This document shows, piece after piece, positions 33,580 through 42,539 of a DNA stretch of 64,000 nucleotides. The position numbers and the translations under genes were made by a program. Every line of letters begins with the position of its first letter. The stretch's first letter is position 1. The stretch lies in contig JADKHN010000001.1 in assembly GCA_016721725.1 (NCBI GenBank), positions 992,001-1,056,000 on the forward strand. The letters run 5' to 3'. This DNA is from Chitinophagaceae bacterium (GTDB lineage: Bacteria > Bacteroidota > Bacteroidia > Chitinophagales > Chitinophagaceae). Under the pieces are notes generated by a model that searched no databases, was not told the DNA's origin, and worked only from the letters and a program-made list of their open reading frames with translations.

Positions 33580-34704
33580 TTAATAATTGATCTCCTGCTC
33601 CACGATCGCTTCCGGTATTTCGCGCCATTCGTATTGCTGGTTGCGGAGCTGGGGTTCAAATCCCGCTTCCCGGATGGCCTGTTGAATGGTGGTGCTGGTG
33701 AAACGATGAGGGGCGCCGGCCGCGCTCACCACATTCTCTTCGATCATGATGCTGCCGAAATCGTTGGCGCCGGCCTGCAGGCATAACTGGGCCACCGCTT
33801 TTCCAACCGTCAGCCAACTGGCCTGTATGTTCTTGATATTGGGTAGCATAATGCGGCTCAGGGCGATCATGCGGATGTATTCTTCCGAAGTGGTCAGGTT
33901 ATGTACGCCCCGTATCCTGGCCAGCAGGGTATCCACATCCTGGAAGGTCCAGGGGATGAAGGCCAGGAATCCCTTGGCCGTATCGGGTTTGCGGCTTTGT
34001 ACCTCCCGGAGTTTGACCAGGTGTTCAAACCGTTCCTGCAGGGTTTCCACATGACCGAACATCATGGTGGCGGAAGTGGTGATATGGAGCTTATGCGCCT
34101 CGTGCATGATATCGAGCCATTCCTGCGCCCCGCATTTCCCTTTGCTGATCAGTCGCCTCACCCGGTCCGTTAATATTTCCGCGCCGGCGCCGGGGAGACT
34201 GTCCATCCCGGCTTCCTTCAAGGCTTTCAGCACTTCGTGGTGGGTGCTCTTTTCCAGTTTGGTGATGTGCGCTACTTCCGGAGGGCCCAGGGTATGCAAC
34301 TTGATGTCGGGGTAAAGCTGTTTGAGTTCGCGGAAGAGGTTGACATAAAAGGAGAGTCCCAGTTCGGGATGATGTCCTCCTTGCAGTAATAACTGGTCTC
34401 CGCCATATTTGATCGTTTCTTCGATCTTCTGCTTATAGGTTTCGATATCGGTGATATAGGATTCCTCATGCCCGGGTACCCGGTAAAAATTACAGAACTT
34501 GCAATTGGCGATGCACACATTGGTGGTGTTCACATTGCGGTCGATCTGCCAGGTCACCCGGCCATGGGGCACCTGTTTCTTCCGCAGTTCATCGGCCACA
34601 TACATCAGATCGGCCAACGGGGCCTGTTCAAAAAGGTGCATGCCTTCTTCAACGGAAAGGAGGTCGAAACGAAGAGCCCTGTCATATAATGTATTCAGGT
34701 CCAT
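33580..34704 (-). CDS. mqnC: Cyclic dehypoxanthinyl futalosine synthase MqnC
   Basis: Radical SAM enzyme of the futalosine (Mqn) menaquinone pathway; it cyclises dehypoxanthine futalosine. Start ATG 34704 gives 374 aa; residue positions count from there. The 4Fe-4S motif is C64-x3-C68-x2-C71 (CIANCKFC, preceded by NVNTTNV). Other family blocks are QLLLQGGHHPELGL, LHTLGPPEV and GAGAEILTDRVRR. Together they mark MqnC rather than MqnE. No other mqn gene is in the window, so the pathway is scattered. The short divergent spacer to the PDZ protease gene holds no clear operator. Confidence 0.95.
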   Translation of the reverse strand: MDLNTLYDRALRFDLLSVEEGMHLFEQAPLADLMYVADELRKKQVPHGRVTWQIDRNVNTTNVCIANCKFCNFYRVPGHEESYITDIETYKQKIEETIKYGGDQLLLQGGHHPELGLSFYVNLFRELKQLYPDIKLHTLGPPEVAHITKLEKSTHHEVLKALKEAGMDSLPGAGAEILTDRVRRLISKGKCGAQEWLDIMHEAHKLHITTSATMMFGHVETLQERFEHLVKLREVQSRKPDTAKGFLAFIPWTFQDVDTLLARIRGVHNLTTSEEYIRMIALSRIMLPNIKNIQASWLTVGKAVAQLCLQAGANDFGSIMIEENVVSAAGAPHRFTSTTIQQAIREAGFEPQLRNQQYEWREIPEAIVEQEINY

Positions 34705-34771
34705 AGGCGCCACTTGTGTAATAAGTCGCAAATTTACATCCATTAGGTTGTATATTTAATTTATCCCGGGA

Positions 34772-35959
34772 ATGAAAAAATTTTTCTCCATATGTCTGTT
34801 TTCCCTGTCTTTTGGAACTTCCGGCGCCCAGGAGCTTCTATCCCAGCCCGAAGCCAGGCTCCTCACCCGTTTCCCGTTCAAACAATTCAGCGGAGGGGTG
34901 ATGGTCTTGCAGGCCCGGTTTGGCAATATCCCCGATACCCTGAATTTCATCCTGGATACGGGCAGCGGGGGTATCTCCCTGGATTCGATGACCTGTGATG
35001 AATTCAGGATACCGCTTACCGCCACCGATACCACCATCACCGGGATCGCCGGGATACGCAAGGTCGCCTTCGCCTTTGATCAGACCCTGCACCTTCCGGG
35101 CCTTACCATGGATCACCTCAATTTTCATGTCAACGATTATTCCGTGTTGTCCAGTGTGTATGGAGAAAAGGTTGACGGGATCATTGGTTACAGTTTTTTC
35201 AGCCGCTATATTGTGGGGATCGACTTTGACAGCAGCATGATCAGCGTGTACAGTCCGGGTAATTTCACTTATCCCCGTAACGGCACCATCCTTCACCCGG
35301 TACTCACCGCCCTGCCCATCCAATGGCTGAATATCAAGGACAAGGTGAAAATGGGCTTTAATTTTTACCTGGATACCGGGGCCGGTCTTTGTTTTCTCAT
35401 GAGTGAACAATTCGCCCGCGACAGCGGCATACTCCTCTCGCGCCGTAAGCCGGTGATCACGCAGGCCGAAGGGATGGGGGGTAAATTGCAGATGCGGCTG
35501 ACCCTGATCAAGGAACTGCGGCTGGGGCCCTACCATTTTCACCAGGTGCCCACTTACCTGTACACCGATAATTATAATGTGACCTCCTATCCTTTCACGG
35601 GAGGACTGGTGGGCAACGACCTCCTGCGTCGATTCAATATGGTATTCAATTATCCGCGAAGGGAGATCCACCTGTTGCCCAACAAACACTTCAACGAGAG
35701 TTTCGATTATGCCTATACGGGCCTGGGGATCTATGTTGTGGATGGAAAGATCATCGCCGAGGATGTGATCAAGGGGTCGCCTGCGTATAAGGCCGGTGTC
35801 CGGGCGGGCGACGAACTGATCTCGGTGAACAAGAATTTTTCCAATAATATCCAGATCTATAAGAACATCCTGCAAACTCCCAACGAAGAGGTCAGGCTCA
35901 TTGTTAAGCGGGATGGGAAGTTGCTGGAACTGACGATGTTCACCCTCAGCATCCGCTAA
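34772..35959 (+). CDS. Retropepsin-like aspartic protease with PDZ domain
   Basis: A 395-aa exported protein with signal peptide MKKFFSICLFSLSFGTSGAQ. Two DTG-type catalytic motifs are present: NFILDTGSGG (Asp62) and FYLDTGAGL (about Asp200). A single chain thus forms a pepsin-like two-lobe active site from duplicated retropepsin halves. A PDZ domain occupies about residues 300-385 (IKGSPAYKAGVRAGDELISVN). Substrate unknown. Transcribed divergently from mqnC; the next gene has its own promoter. Confidence 0.9.
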   Translation: MKKFFSICLFSLSFGTSGAQELLSQPEARLLTRFPFKQFSGGVMVLQARFGNIPDTLNFILDTGSGGISLDSMTCDEFRIPLTATDTTITGIAGIRKVAFAFDQTLHLPGLTMDHLNFHVNDYSVLSSVYGEKVDGIIGYSFFSRYIVGIDFDSSMISVYSPGNFTYPRNGTILHPVLTALPIQWLNIKDKVKMGFNFYLDTGAGLCFLMSEQFARDSGILLSRRKPVITQAEGMGGKLQMRLTLIKELRLGPYHFHQVPTYLYTDNYNVTSYPFTGGLVGNDLLRRFNMVFNYPRREIHLLPNKHFNESFDYAYTGLGIYVVDGKIIAEDVIKGSPAYKAGVRAGDELISVNKNFSNNIQIYKNILQTPNEEVRLIVKRDGKLLELTMFTLSIR

Positions 35960-35966
35960 ACATTTA

Positions 35967-35996
35967 TTTGCCGCTTGACGGGTCTCCGTACATTTG
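35967..35996 (+). promoter_or_regulatory. Promoter of the M16 peptidase unit
   Basis: TTG at 35968-35970 (in TTTG) is followed after 18 nt by TACATTTG at 35989-35996. The ATG starts at 36001, only 4 nt beyond the -7 element, so the mRNA would be nearly leaderless. Confidence 0.7.
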
Positions 35997-36000
35997 CAAC

Positions 36001-37239
36001 ATGATACAGTTTGACCGTTTTCAATTATCCAACGGACTGAGGGTGCTGGTTCAGGAAGACAAGAGCACGCCCATGGCCGTGGTGAATGTATTGTATGATG
36101 TGGGCGCCAGGGATGAGGATCCTGAAAAGACCGGGTTCGCTCATTTGTTCGAACACCTGATGTTCGGGGGTAGCGTCAACATACCCGTCTACGACGAACC
36201 ATTGCAACAGGCCGGCGGAGAGAACAACGCCTATACCACCAACGACCTCACCAATTATTATTGCCAGCTCCCGGCCGAGAATATCGAAACCGCATTCTGG
36301 CTTGAAAGCGACCGTATGCTCTCTTTGGCCTTCAGTAAAAAAAGCCTGGAAGTCCAGCGCAAAGTGGTCTGCGAGGAATTCAAGGAGCATTACATCAACA
36401 AGCCTTATGGCGATGTCTGGCACAAGATGCGGGAGCTAACTTATACCACCCACCCTTACCGCTGGATGACCATCGGGGCATCGCTCAGCCATATAGAGAA
36501 CGCCACCCTGGAGGACGTGAAATCCTTCTTTTTCAAGCATTACACTCCCTGCAATGCCATCCTGGTGGTCGCGGGAAATGTGAGTACGGAACAAGTAAAG
36601 GAACTGGCTGAAAAATGGTTTGGCCCCATTCCCGCAGGGGAAAAATACAACCGAAACCTGCCGGTTGAACCGAAACAAACGGCGCCCAGGGCACAGGAGG
36701 TAAAAGCCAATGTTCCGCTGGACGCCCTTTACAAATGCTGGCATATCTATCCAAGAACCGATATGCGTTATTATGTGGCCGATCTGATCACGGAGATCCT
36801 GAGCGGGGGCGGATCCTCCCGTTTGTACCAGTCGCTCGTCAAGGAAAAACAACTGTTCAGCAATATCGAATGTTATCACCTGGGCAGTACCGATGCGGGA
36901 CTGCTCACCATCGAAGGCAAACTGGTGAAAGGGGTGGACATGAAAGTGGCCGAGGCGGCGGTGCAGGAAGAACTGGTGAAACTGCAACAGGAGGGTATCA
37001 GTCAGCGCGAATTGGAAAAGGTGAAGAATAAGACCGAAAGCATGATCGCTTTTGAAGACATGAGCATCATGAGCCGGGCCGCGAGCCTCGCCATGTACGA
37101 ACTGCTCGGTGATGCCGATCTGATCAATAAGGAACTGGAAAGATACCAGGCGGTCACGGCAGAGCAGCTGCAGGAGGAATGCAAGATCATTTTTGACGAG
37201 AACAACAGCAATACCCTTTATTATTATTCACAAAACTAA
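36001..37239 (+). CDS. M16 family zinc peptidase (active subunit)
   Basis: A 412-aa cytoplasmic or periplasmic insulysin-type peptidase; no signal peptide is seen. The inverted zinc motif H48-L-F-E51-H52 lies in FAHLFEHLMFGGS, and a downstream zinc-ligand Glu region is in VQRKVVCEEFKEH (about 120-135). Start ATG 36001 rather than 35968, because the promoter overlaps the longer reading. A second M16 protein without the motif is encoded one gene further, so the two probably form an active/inactive heterodimer as in the PqqL/FtsH-independent M16 pairs. A TMEM175-like channel gene sits between them. Confidence 0.94.
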   Translation: MIQFDRFQLSNGLRVLVQEDKSTPMAVVNVLYDVGARDEDPEKTGFAHLFEHLMFGGSVNIPVYDEPLQQAGGENNAYTTNDLTNYYCQLPAENIETAFWLESDRMLSLAFSKKSLEVQRKVVCEEFKEHYINKPYGDVWHKMRELTYTTHPYRWMTIGASLSHIENATLEDVKSFFFKHYTPCNAILVVAGNVSTEQVKELAEKWFGPIPAGEKYNRNLPVEPKQTAPRAQEVKANVPLDALYKCWHIYPRTDMRYYVADLITEILSGGGSSRLYQSLVKEKQLFSNIECYHLGSTDAGLLTIEGKLVKGVDMKVAEAAVQEELVKLQQEGISQRELEKVKNKTESMIAFEDMSIMSRAASLAMYELLGDADLINKELERYQAVTAEQLQEECKIIFDENNSNTLYYYSQN

Positions 37240-37245
37240 GGGCTG

Positions 37246-37887
37246 ATGAACCAGACCAGACATCCCCGCCATGATTTCCTGATCGAACGGATCGCTTTTT
37301 TCAGCGATGCCGTTTTCGCCATCGCCATCACCCTGATGGCGATCGAAATTCATCCACCAAAAATCATCCGGGGAGAATCAGAACATATGGTCTGGGAAAA
37401 GATCAAAGAGATCCTTCCTGAATTCCTGGGTTTGTTGGTCAGTTTCTGGCTGATCGGGAGCGCCTGGCTGAGGCATCACCAGTTATTCCGTTATGTTGAC
37501 AATTTCGACCTTCGCTTCATGGCCATTAATTTATGGCTCCTGTTCGTCATCATTTTATTTCCATTCAGTACAGGGTTCCTGTTCAATTCGCTTTTTGAAG
37601 GCGCCATATCTAAGCTCCAGGTTTTTCTGTACCTGGGCGTGCCGCTGTTCAGCAATGTCATCTTATACCGGATGTACAAACTGGTGAATAAGAAACACCT
37701 TCGAGGAGAAGCCGATCAGGCATTCAGGTACGCCACTTTTTCGATCGGAACCATGGTGATCTCCTTTTTACTGGCTATCCTCTGGATACTGGTCTTTCCA
37801 TTGAAACTACATTATTACGGCTATATGTTTTTGGGATTGGGCCCGATCCTATCAGCCCTATTCAGGAAAAAAATCAAACATTCATGA
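37246..37887 (+). CDS. TMEM175/DUF1211-family potassium channel-like protein
   Basis: A 213-aa membrane protein with about six hydrophobic segments. Its first helix carries the family signature ERIAFFSDAVFAIAITLMAIE (Phe19, Ser20, Asp21), which lines the pore in bacterial TMEM175 proteins. Bacterial members form K+-permeable tetramers. It starts 6 nt after the M16 stop and its TGA overlaps the ATG of the second M16 gene (ATGA), showing tight translational coupling. Why a channel is embedded in a peptidase pair is unknown. Confidence 0.92.
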   Translation: MNQTRHPRHDFLIERIAFFSDAVFAIAITLMAIEIHPPKIIRGESEHMVWEKIKEILPEFLGLLVSFWLIGSAWLRHHQLFRYVDNFDLRFMAINLWLLFVIILFPFSTGFLFNSLFEGAISKLQVFLYLGVPLFSNVILYRMYKLVNKKHLRGEADQAFRYATFSIGTMVISFLLAILWILVFPLKLHYYGYMFLGLGPILSALFRKKIKHS

Positions 37888-39164
37888 TCAATCGCAAGGC
37901 ATCGCCCTCCATAAAAGACGCCGTTGAATTCAACCTTCAGCTGAAACCCTATGAGCATTTCACGCTCGACAATGGCGTTCCCGTCTATTGCATCGACGCG
38001 GGCGCGCAGGATGTATTGCAGATCGAGATGGTGTTTTACGCCGGCAACTGGATCGAGGAAAAAAAGAACCTGGCCGCGGTCACCAATTTCATGCTGAAGA
38101 GCGGAACGGGCAGCCGGACGGCCTACCAGATCAACGAGGACTTTGAATATTACGGAGCCTATTGCAACCGGGCCTGTTATAATGAAACGGCGGTGATCAC
38201 GCTGTCCACCCTCAACAAACAACTGCCTTTCCTGCTGCCGGTGGTCGCCGAGATGATCACGGATTCGGTCTTCCCGGAATCCGAATTGAGCATCTACAAA
38301 CAGAACAGCAAACAAAGGCTCAGTGTCAACCTGAAGAAAAGTGATTTTGTGGCCGCCCGTTTGTCGGATGCCTATGTTTATGGTGAGAACCATCCCTATG
38401 GACGCTACACCAATAGGGAGGACATCGACGCCCTGGAAACGGCGGAGATCAAAGCATTCTTTCAACAATACTATGTCAACGGCGAATGTGTTCTCTTTGT
38501 TTCGGGAAAATTGCCCGCCGGCCTGCAACAGCAACTTAACAACGCTTTCGGAAAATTATCCTTGCGTAAGCCTTCCTTTTCCGTGAATCCCATAGCCGTT
38601 GAACCGGTCACGGGAAAAAAATACCGGATCGAGAATGATCCCGACGGGGTGCAGGGATCCATCCGCATCATCCGGCCCTTTCCCAACCGGCATCATCCCG
38701 ACTTCATGAAAGTGATGGTGCTCAATACGCTGTTCGGCGGATTCTTTGGTTCCCGGCTGATGAGCAATATCCGGGAAGACAAAGGCTATACCTACGGCAT
38801 TCACAGTTATGTGCAGAATCACCTGCAGCAATCGGCCTGGCTCATCAGCACCGAGGCGGGCAAGGATGTTTGCGAGGCGACGATCGAAGAGGTTTACCGG
38901 GAGATGAAATTGTTACGGGAAGAACCCATCGGCGCCGAAGAACTTTCCCTTGTACGGAACTACCTGATGGGTACGATCCTGGGCGACCTGGACGGTCCTT
39001 TCCAGATCATGGGCCGCTGGAAGAACCTCTTGCTGAACAAACTGGAAGAGAATTATTTCTACGAGTCGATCCAAACGATCAAAACCATTTCGGCGCCAGA
39101 ATTGCAGGAACTGGCAAAAAAATACCTCGTGCCGGATGATTTTTATGAATTAGTCGTAATTTGA
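37884..39164 (+). CDS. M16 family peptidase homologue (inactive subunit)
   Basis: A 426-aa M16 protein in which the HxxEH zinc site is absent; the equivalent N-terminal region reads FMLKSGTGSRTAY. It keeps the Arg/Tyr substrate-binding pair typical of partner subunits (REDKGYTYGIHSY, about residues 292-305). Residues near the C-terminus (GDLDGPFQIMGRW, KKYLVPDDFYELVVI) are as in family members. It likely pairs with the upstream active subunit. It overlaps the channel gene by 4 nt and is followed 4 nt later by a small membrane protein. Confidence 0.92.
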   Translation: MINRKASPSIKDAVEFNLQLKPYEHFTLDNGVPVYCIDAGAQDVLQIEMVFYAGNWIEEKKNLAAVTNFMLKSGTGSRTAYQINEDFEYYGAYCNRACYNETAVITLSTLNKQLPFLLPVVAEMITDSVFPESELSIYKQNSKQRLSVNLKKSDFVAARLSDAYVYGENHPYGRYTNREDIDALETAEIKAFFQQYYVNGECVLFVSGKLPAGLQQQLNNAFGKLSLRKPSFSVNPIAVEPVTGKKYRIENDPDGVQGSIRIIRPFPNRHHPDFMKVMVLNTLFGGFFGSRLMSNIREDKGYTYGIHSYVQNHLQQSAWLISTEAGKDVCEATIEEVYREMKLLREEPIGAEELSLVRNYLMGTILGDLDGPFQIMGRWKNLLLNKLEENYFYESIQTIKTISAPELQELAKKYLVPDDFYELVVI

Positions 39165-39168
39165 TACC

Positions 39169-39537
39169 ATGAACAAATGGCTGATCAGAATACTGGTTTG
39201 CTCGGTGAATGTTTTCATCCTGGCCTATATACTCCCGGGTATCGAGATCGTTGATTTTTTCACGGCGATCATCGTGGCGGTGGTGCTTTCCCTGCTTGAT
39301 GCCATCGTGAAACCCCTGCTCATCCTGTTCACTTTGCCGGCCACCATCCTTACACTCGGACTCTTCCTGTTCGTGATCAATGCCTGTATCATCCTACTGG
39401 ATGCACATTTTGTACATGGATTCAAAGTGGAGAGTTTCTGGCATGCGCTGCTGTTCAGCGTGTTGTTATCTTTCTTCAATTCGCTGGTGCATAAGAAGGC
39501 GTTTCCGGAAAGTAATTCAAAAAAAGCCGCTGAATAA
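39169..39537 (+). CDS. Phage-holin-family (PF04020-like) 4-TM membrane protein
   Basis: A 122-aa protein with four hydrophobic helices: IRILVCSVNVFILAYILPGI, IIVAVVLSLLDAIVKPLLILF, LPATILTLGLFLFVINACIILL and FWHALLFSVLLSFFNSLVHK. It fits the widespread chromosomal 'phage holin, 4TM' family, which is not evidence of a prophage. It ends the M16/TMEM175 unit and abuts the AT-rich island that begins at about 39.54 kb. Confidence 0.9.
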   Translation: MNKWLIRILVCSVNVFILAYILPGIEIVDFFTAIIVAVVLSLLDAIVKPLLILFTLPATILTLGLFLFVINACIILLDAHFVHGFKVESFWHALLFSVLLSFFNSLVHKKAFPESNSKKAAE

Positions 39538-39584
39538 CGAGAAATTATCTAAATTTAATATTGAATTAAATCATAATTTTTTAA

Positions 39585-40868
39585 ATGACGGCAGTTATAG
39601 GAATAATTAACAAAAATTGTGCTGCCATTGCTGCTGATAGCGCAGTTACTATCACAGGACAGAGAGGTGCTAAAATATTCAATAGAGCAAACAAAATATT
39701 CCGTCTTTCAAAAAAAGAACCTGTAGGTTTAATGATTTATAATAATGGAGATTTCATGGGCACCCCATGGGAAGTTATTATTAAGGAATATCGAAATGAG
39801 CTTTCTGAAAAACACTTTTCTAAACTGGATGAATACAAATCGGATTTCATCAAATATTTACATTCGAAATCATTTTTTTGCGATATTCAACAACATAAAA
39901 AGAATTTACATTTTTTTATTTTAACCTTTCTCGAAGCGCTTTGGAAAGATGTAATTCGAGAAGAACAAAAGAATTTAAAAAATTGGGGACCTGATGCTGG
40001 CAATAACTTGGGGCTTGCTGTTGTCAAGAAAATAATGAAGGCCTTGACAAATTTCGAGACTAATACTGATTATAGCGAAGAATTTTCTGATTTTACATTT
40101 GAAGAATTTGAAAAACTGGGATATACTGGACTTCAGCAAGCTATACAAACCAATTTTACTCAAAAAGGGATACCTATTCCGGATCATGTGATTCCTGATT
40201 TAAAAAGATTGATTTTTTTTATGCTAAAAGCAAAAAAAGTTAATGGATTTTTTTCAGGTCTTGTCTTCACTGGTTATGGAACGGAAGAGATATTCCCATC
40301 TATATTGCCAATTCAAATTTCATTAGCATTAAACAATCGATTAAGGTGGTTTAGCGATGTTGATAATAATGGTATTATATCACATGAAATGAGTAGTGCA
40401 ATTCGGCCCTTTGCTCAAACAGACGTCATTGACACAATCTTGTCTGGAATTGACCCAGGCTTATTTAGGCTATTTACACAACAATTTGAGCATTTTATAG
40501 TTAATAATAATGATACTATTAGCAAAATTATTGATAAGACAGACCATGGACTTGCTGAAACAATTAGAAAGTTAGATATTAAACAAATTGTACAACCTTT
40601 TATACAATCAATAAACGCCGAATTAAAAAGAAACTATATTAATCCAATGATGGGGGCTATCAATACATTATCAAAAGAAGATTTAGCAGAAATGTCAGAG
40701 AGTTTAATTTATTTAACTTATCTTAAGCGTAGATTTACTTTCGCCGAAGAAAGTGTTGGCGGACCTGTTGATGTAGCAGTAATCACAAAAGGCGACGGAT
40801 TTATTTGGATAAAACGGAAACATTATTTTAAAAAGGAATTAAACGAACATTATTTTAAAAACTTATAA
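39585..40868 (+). CDS. Proteasome/HslV-like Ntn-hydrolase domain protein of unknown system
   Basis: A 427-aa protein encoded by AT-rich DNA unlike its neighbours. The start reads M-T-AVIGIINKNCAAIAADS. If Met is removed, Thr becomes residue 1 and Asp falls at 17 (AIAADS), exactly as in proteasome beta subunits and HslV. A Lys at mature 36 in NKIFRL lines up with HslV Lys33 in KKVRRL after a 3-residue insertion. The next strand (PVGLMIYNNGDF) resembles VIAGFAGGTADAF. A long helical middle (about 90-390) is not part of the HslV fold; the C-terminus (GGPVDVAVITKGDGFIWIKRK) again looks like a beta sheet. Ntn-hydrolase assignment is inference; the biological system is unknown. A 79-aa gene follows 10 nt later. 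Confidence 0.7.
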   Translation: MTAVIGIINKNCAAIAADSAVTITGQRGAKIFNRANKIFRLSKKEPVGLMIYNNGDFMGTPWEVIIKEYRNELSEKHFSKLDEYKSDFIKYLHSKSFFCDIQQHKKNLHFFILTFLEALWKDVIREEQKNLKNWGPDAGNNLGLAVVKKIMKALTNFETNTDYSEEFSDFTFEEFEKLGYTGLQQAIQTNFTQKGIPIPDHVIPDLKRLIFFMLKAKKVNGFFSGLVFTGYGTEEIFPSILPIQISLALNNRLRWFSDVDNNGIISHEMSSAIRPFAQTDVIDTILSGIDPGLFRLFTQQFEHFIVNNNDTISKIIDKTDHGLAETIRKLDIKQIVQPFIQSINAELKRNYINPMMGAINTLSKEDLAEMSESLIYLTYLKRRFTFAEESVGGPVDVAVITKGDGFIWIKRKHYFKKELNEHYFKNL

Positions 40869-40878
40869 TTTATTTTAT

Positions 40879-41118
40879 ATGAGTTTGCAGAATGATAGCG
40901 TAAACGAATTTTATCCTTCCTTTTTTTCTACAGAAGACGATTTTGCAATATTGAATTCTGAAAACGAGGCAGAAGTTGGCGATGTTAAAATAAAGCCATC
41001 TAAAAACATGACTGAACTTGAAATTCAGATTTTGATAAATAAAATTTCTGAAAAAATGATTAAACTTTTAGAAAAACAACTGGAGGAGCAAAAAAATGTA
41101 ATTCCAAAGAATACATAG
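40879..41118 (+). CDS. 79-aa partner protein in the AT-rich island
   Basis: An acidic 79-aa protein with no cysteines. Its N-terminal half is polar and probably disordered (NDSVNEFYPSFFSTEDDFAIL). The C-terminal half is a strong amphipathic helix, likely a coiled coil (MTELEIQILINKISEKMIKL...LEKQLEEQ). It starts 10 nt after the Ntn-like gene stop, so the two are co-transcribed. By analogy it could be a regulator, adaptor or inhibitor of the larger protein, but no family is recognised. Confidence 0.65.
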   Translation: MSLQNDSVNEFYPSFFSTEDDFAILNSENEAEVGDVKIKPSKNMTELEIQILINKISEKMIKLLEKQLEEQKNVIPKNT

Positions 41119-41211
41119 TTCTATTCATTTTTTCTAAACTAAACTTTGAAAAATTTAAAATAGGAACCCCTAGAAACTCAATTTCTCTAATTACTCCTTT
41201 ATACTGGTAGC

Positions 41212-42387
41212 TTAGTTGATCCGCATATTATACCGCTTCGCCTGCACCTTGATCATCTTCTCCACTTCGGTCTCCAGCGTAGCCTCATTGTTCTTCACCG
41301 CGTTCTTCTTTTTCTCGGCTGCTATATAGGCCTCACGCTGTGCATTGGCGGTTTCAATGGATCTCTGGATCAGTCCGCGTTCCTGTTTCTTCACCGCGAT
41401 GACCTTTTTCAGTTCTTCCGTGCTTTTCATTTGCAGGCTGTCGGGCAGGGTCTTTTTATCCAGTTTCACCAGGAACTCATCGGTTTTTTCAATATCGCCA
41501 CGGTCCACCAGGTCCCAGCTGTCATTTTTATACAGGTTCTTATTGCCCTTTACGGCGGCGCGTTTCAGTCCGGCAGATTTGCTCATCGAAGTATTGGCCA
41601 TATCCATTGAGGCCTGGGCCAGTTGTTTGCCGGCGCCCGCATAGCCATAGGCGATATAGGTGCCGTTCAGTTTATCGTTCAGGGAGAAAAGGATGCTGTC
41701 GTAGGGCGTTGGGATCTCTTCGATCCTGGCGTTTGAGTTGATGTTGGTGAAACTGCCCGCCCCGCATTCGGCATTGAGGTTCCAGTGTTCCTTGATGCCA
41801 TCCATCCGGCTACCGCAATAAATGGTATTCACCACCACGCCTTTTTTCTTCGCTTCCGCACAGGCCCGGGTATAGTTTAAATTGCCTTGCAGGAAATCTT
41901 CATTCCCCGCGATGAAGATCACTTTGTAATTGCCGTTGCCAGCGTCCCAGTTCAACTGGTTGAGCGAAGTGAAGATCACCTGTCCGCAATATTCATCCCC
42001 GCCATTGGTGGTGAGGGTGAAGAGTTGTTGTGAAAGTTTGTCGAGGTCGGTGGTAAAAGGGCTGATCTGTTTCACATAGCCATCCGAGACGGCATTGGTA
42101 CTCCTGCCATACTCATATAAGGCGATCTCAATCTGAGGCGCCTGGTCATTATCGCATTTGGCCTTACCCATTACAGAGACCATGTTCCAGAGCTGGGCCT
42201 TGGCCTGTTCGATCAGACCGTCCATGCTATTGCTGACATCGAGCAGGATGGCCGCCTGTATCTTAGGCTTTTCTTCCATGCGGGGTTTGCTTTTCTGCCT
42301 TTTTTTTCCGCCATCGCTAAAGGCCATGGTGCCCAGGGCGGCGGCTGTAATGATGAGGGTGCTGAGTAGTTTTGAAGTTGGTTTCAT
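41212..42387 (-). CDS. Exported VWA-domain protein
   Basis: A 391-aa protein with a signal peptide (LSTLIITAAALGTMAF). A von Willebrand factor A domain follows at about 45-240 with the MIDAS motif DVSNS (AAILLDVSNSMDG). Extra Cys residues (DEYCG, IYCGSR, AECGAG) may form disulfides. The C-terminal part (about 290-391) is Lys/Glu-rich and probably helical (SIETANAQREAYIAAEKKK). VWA proteins of this kind mediate metal-dependent protein contacts in the envelope; the partner is unknown. It ends just outside the AT-rich island. Confidence 0.92.
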   Translation of the reverse strand: MKPTSKLLSTLIITAAALGTMAFSDGGKKRQKSKPRMEEKPKIQAAILLDVSNSMDGLIEQAKAQLWNMVSVMGKAKCDNDQAPQIEIALYEYGRSTNAVSDGYVKQISPFTTDLDKLSQQLFTLTTNGGDEYCGQVIFTSLNQLNWDAGNGNYKVIFIAGNEDFLQGNLNYTRACAEAKKKGVVVNTIYCGSRMDGIKEHWNLNAECGAGSFTNINSNARIEEIPTPYDSILFSLNDKLNGTYIAYGYAGAGKQLAQASMDMANTSMSKSAGLKRAAVKGNKNLYKNDSWDLVDRGDIEKTDEFLVKLDKKTLPDSLQMKSTEELKKVIAVKKQERGLIQRSIETANAQREAYIAAEKKKNAVKNNEATLETEVEKMIKVQAKRYNMRIN

Positions 42388-42502
42388 GATTCATTAGTTT
42401 CCGGTAAGATGCCAAGAAAAAAACCATTTCATAAAAAGAACCTGTTAATAAATGGCCTTTCCCATTATTTTAACAATTGGACAACAAGGGGGATCCTTCA
42501 AA

Positions 42503-42535
42503 CCGGTGAGTCACCCCAGGAGGGTGACTCACCGG
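42503..42535. repeat. GGTGAGTCACC palindrome
   Basis: CCGGTGAGTCACC (42503-42515) and GGTGACTCACCGG (42523-42535) form a perfect 13-bp stem, with one further C-G pair around a 5-nt loop. It lies immediately before the second palindrome at 42540, upstream of the fused dehydrogenase gene. Confidence 0.75.
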
Positions 42536-42539
42536 CTGG

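Noticed and set aside
34838..35875. 345-aa minus-strand ORF
   Set aside because: Antisense to the PDZ aspartic protease; no signal or motif.
39169..39537. Prophage start (holin family name)
   Set aside because: The 4TM family is a common chromosomal protein; no other phage genes follow.
39539..41187. 8-bp inverted repeats GAGAAATT/AATTTCTC at the ends of the AT-rich island
   Set aside because: Too short to be confident transposon ends; no transposase and no target duplication seen.
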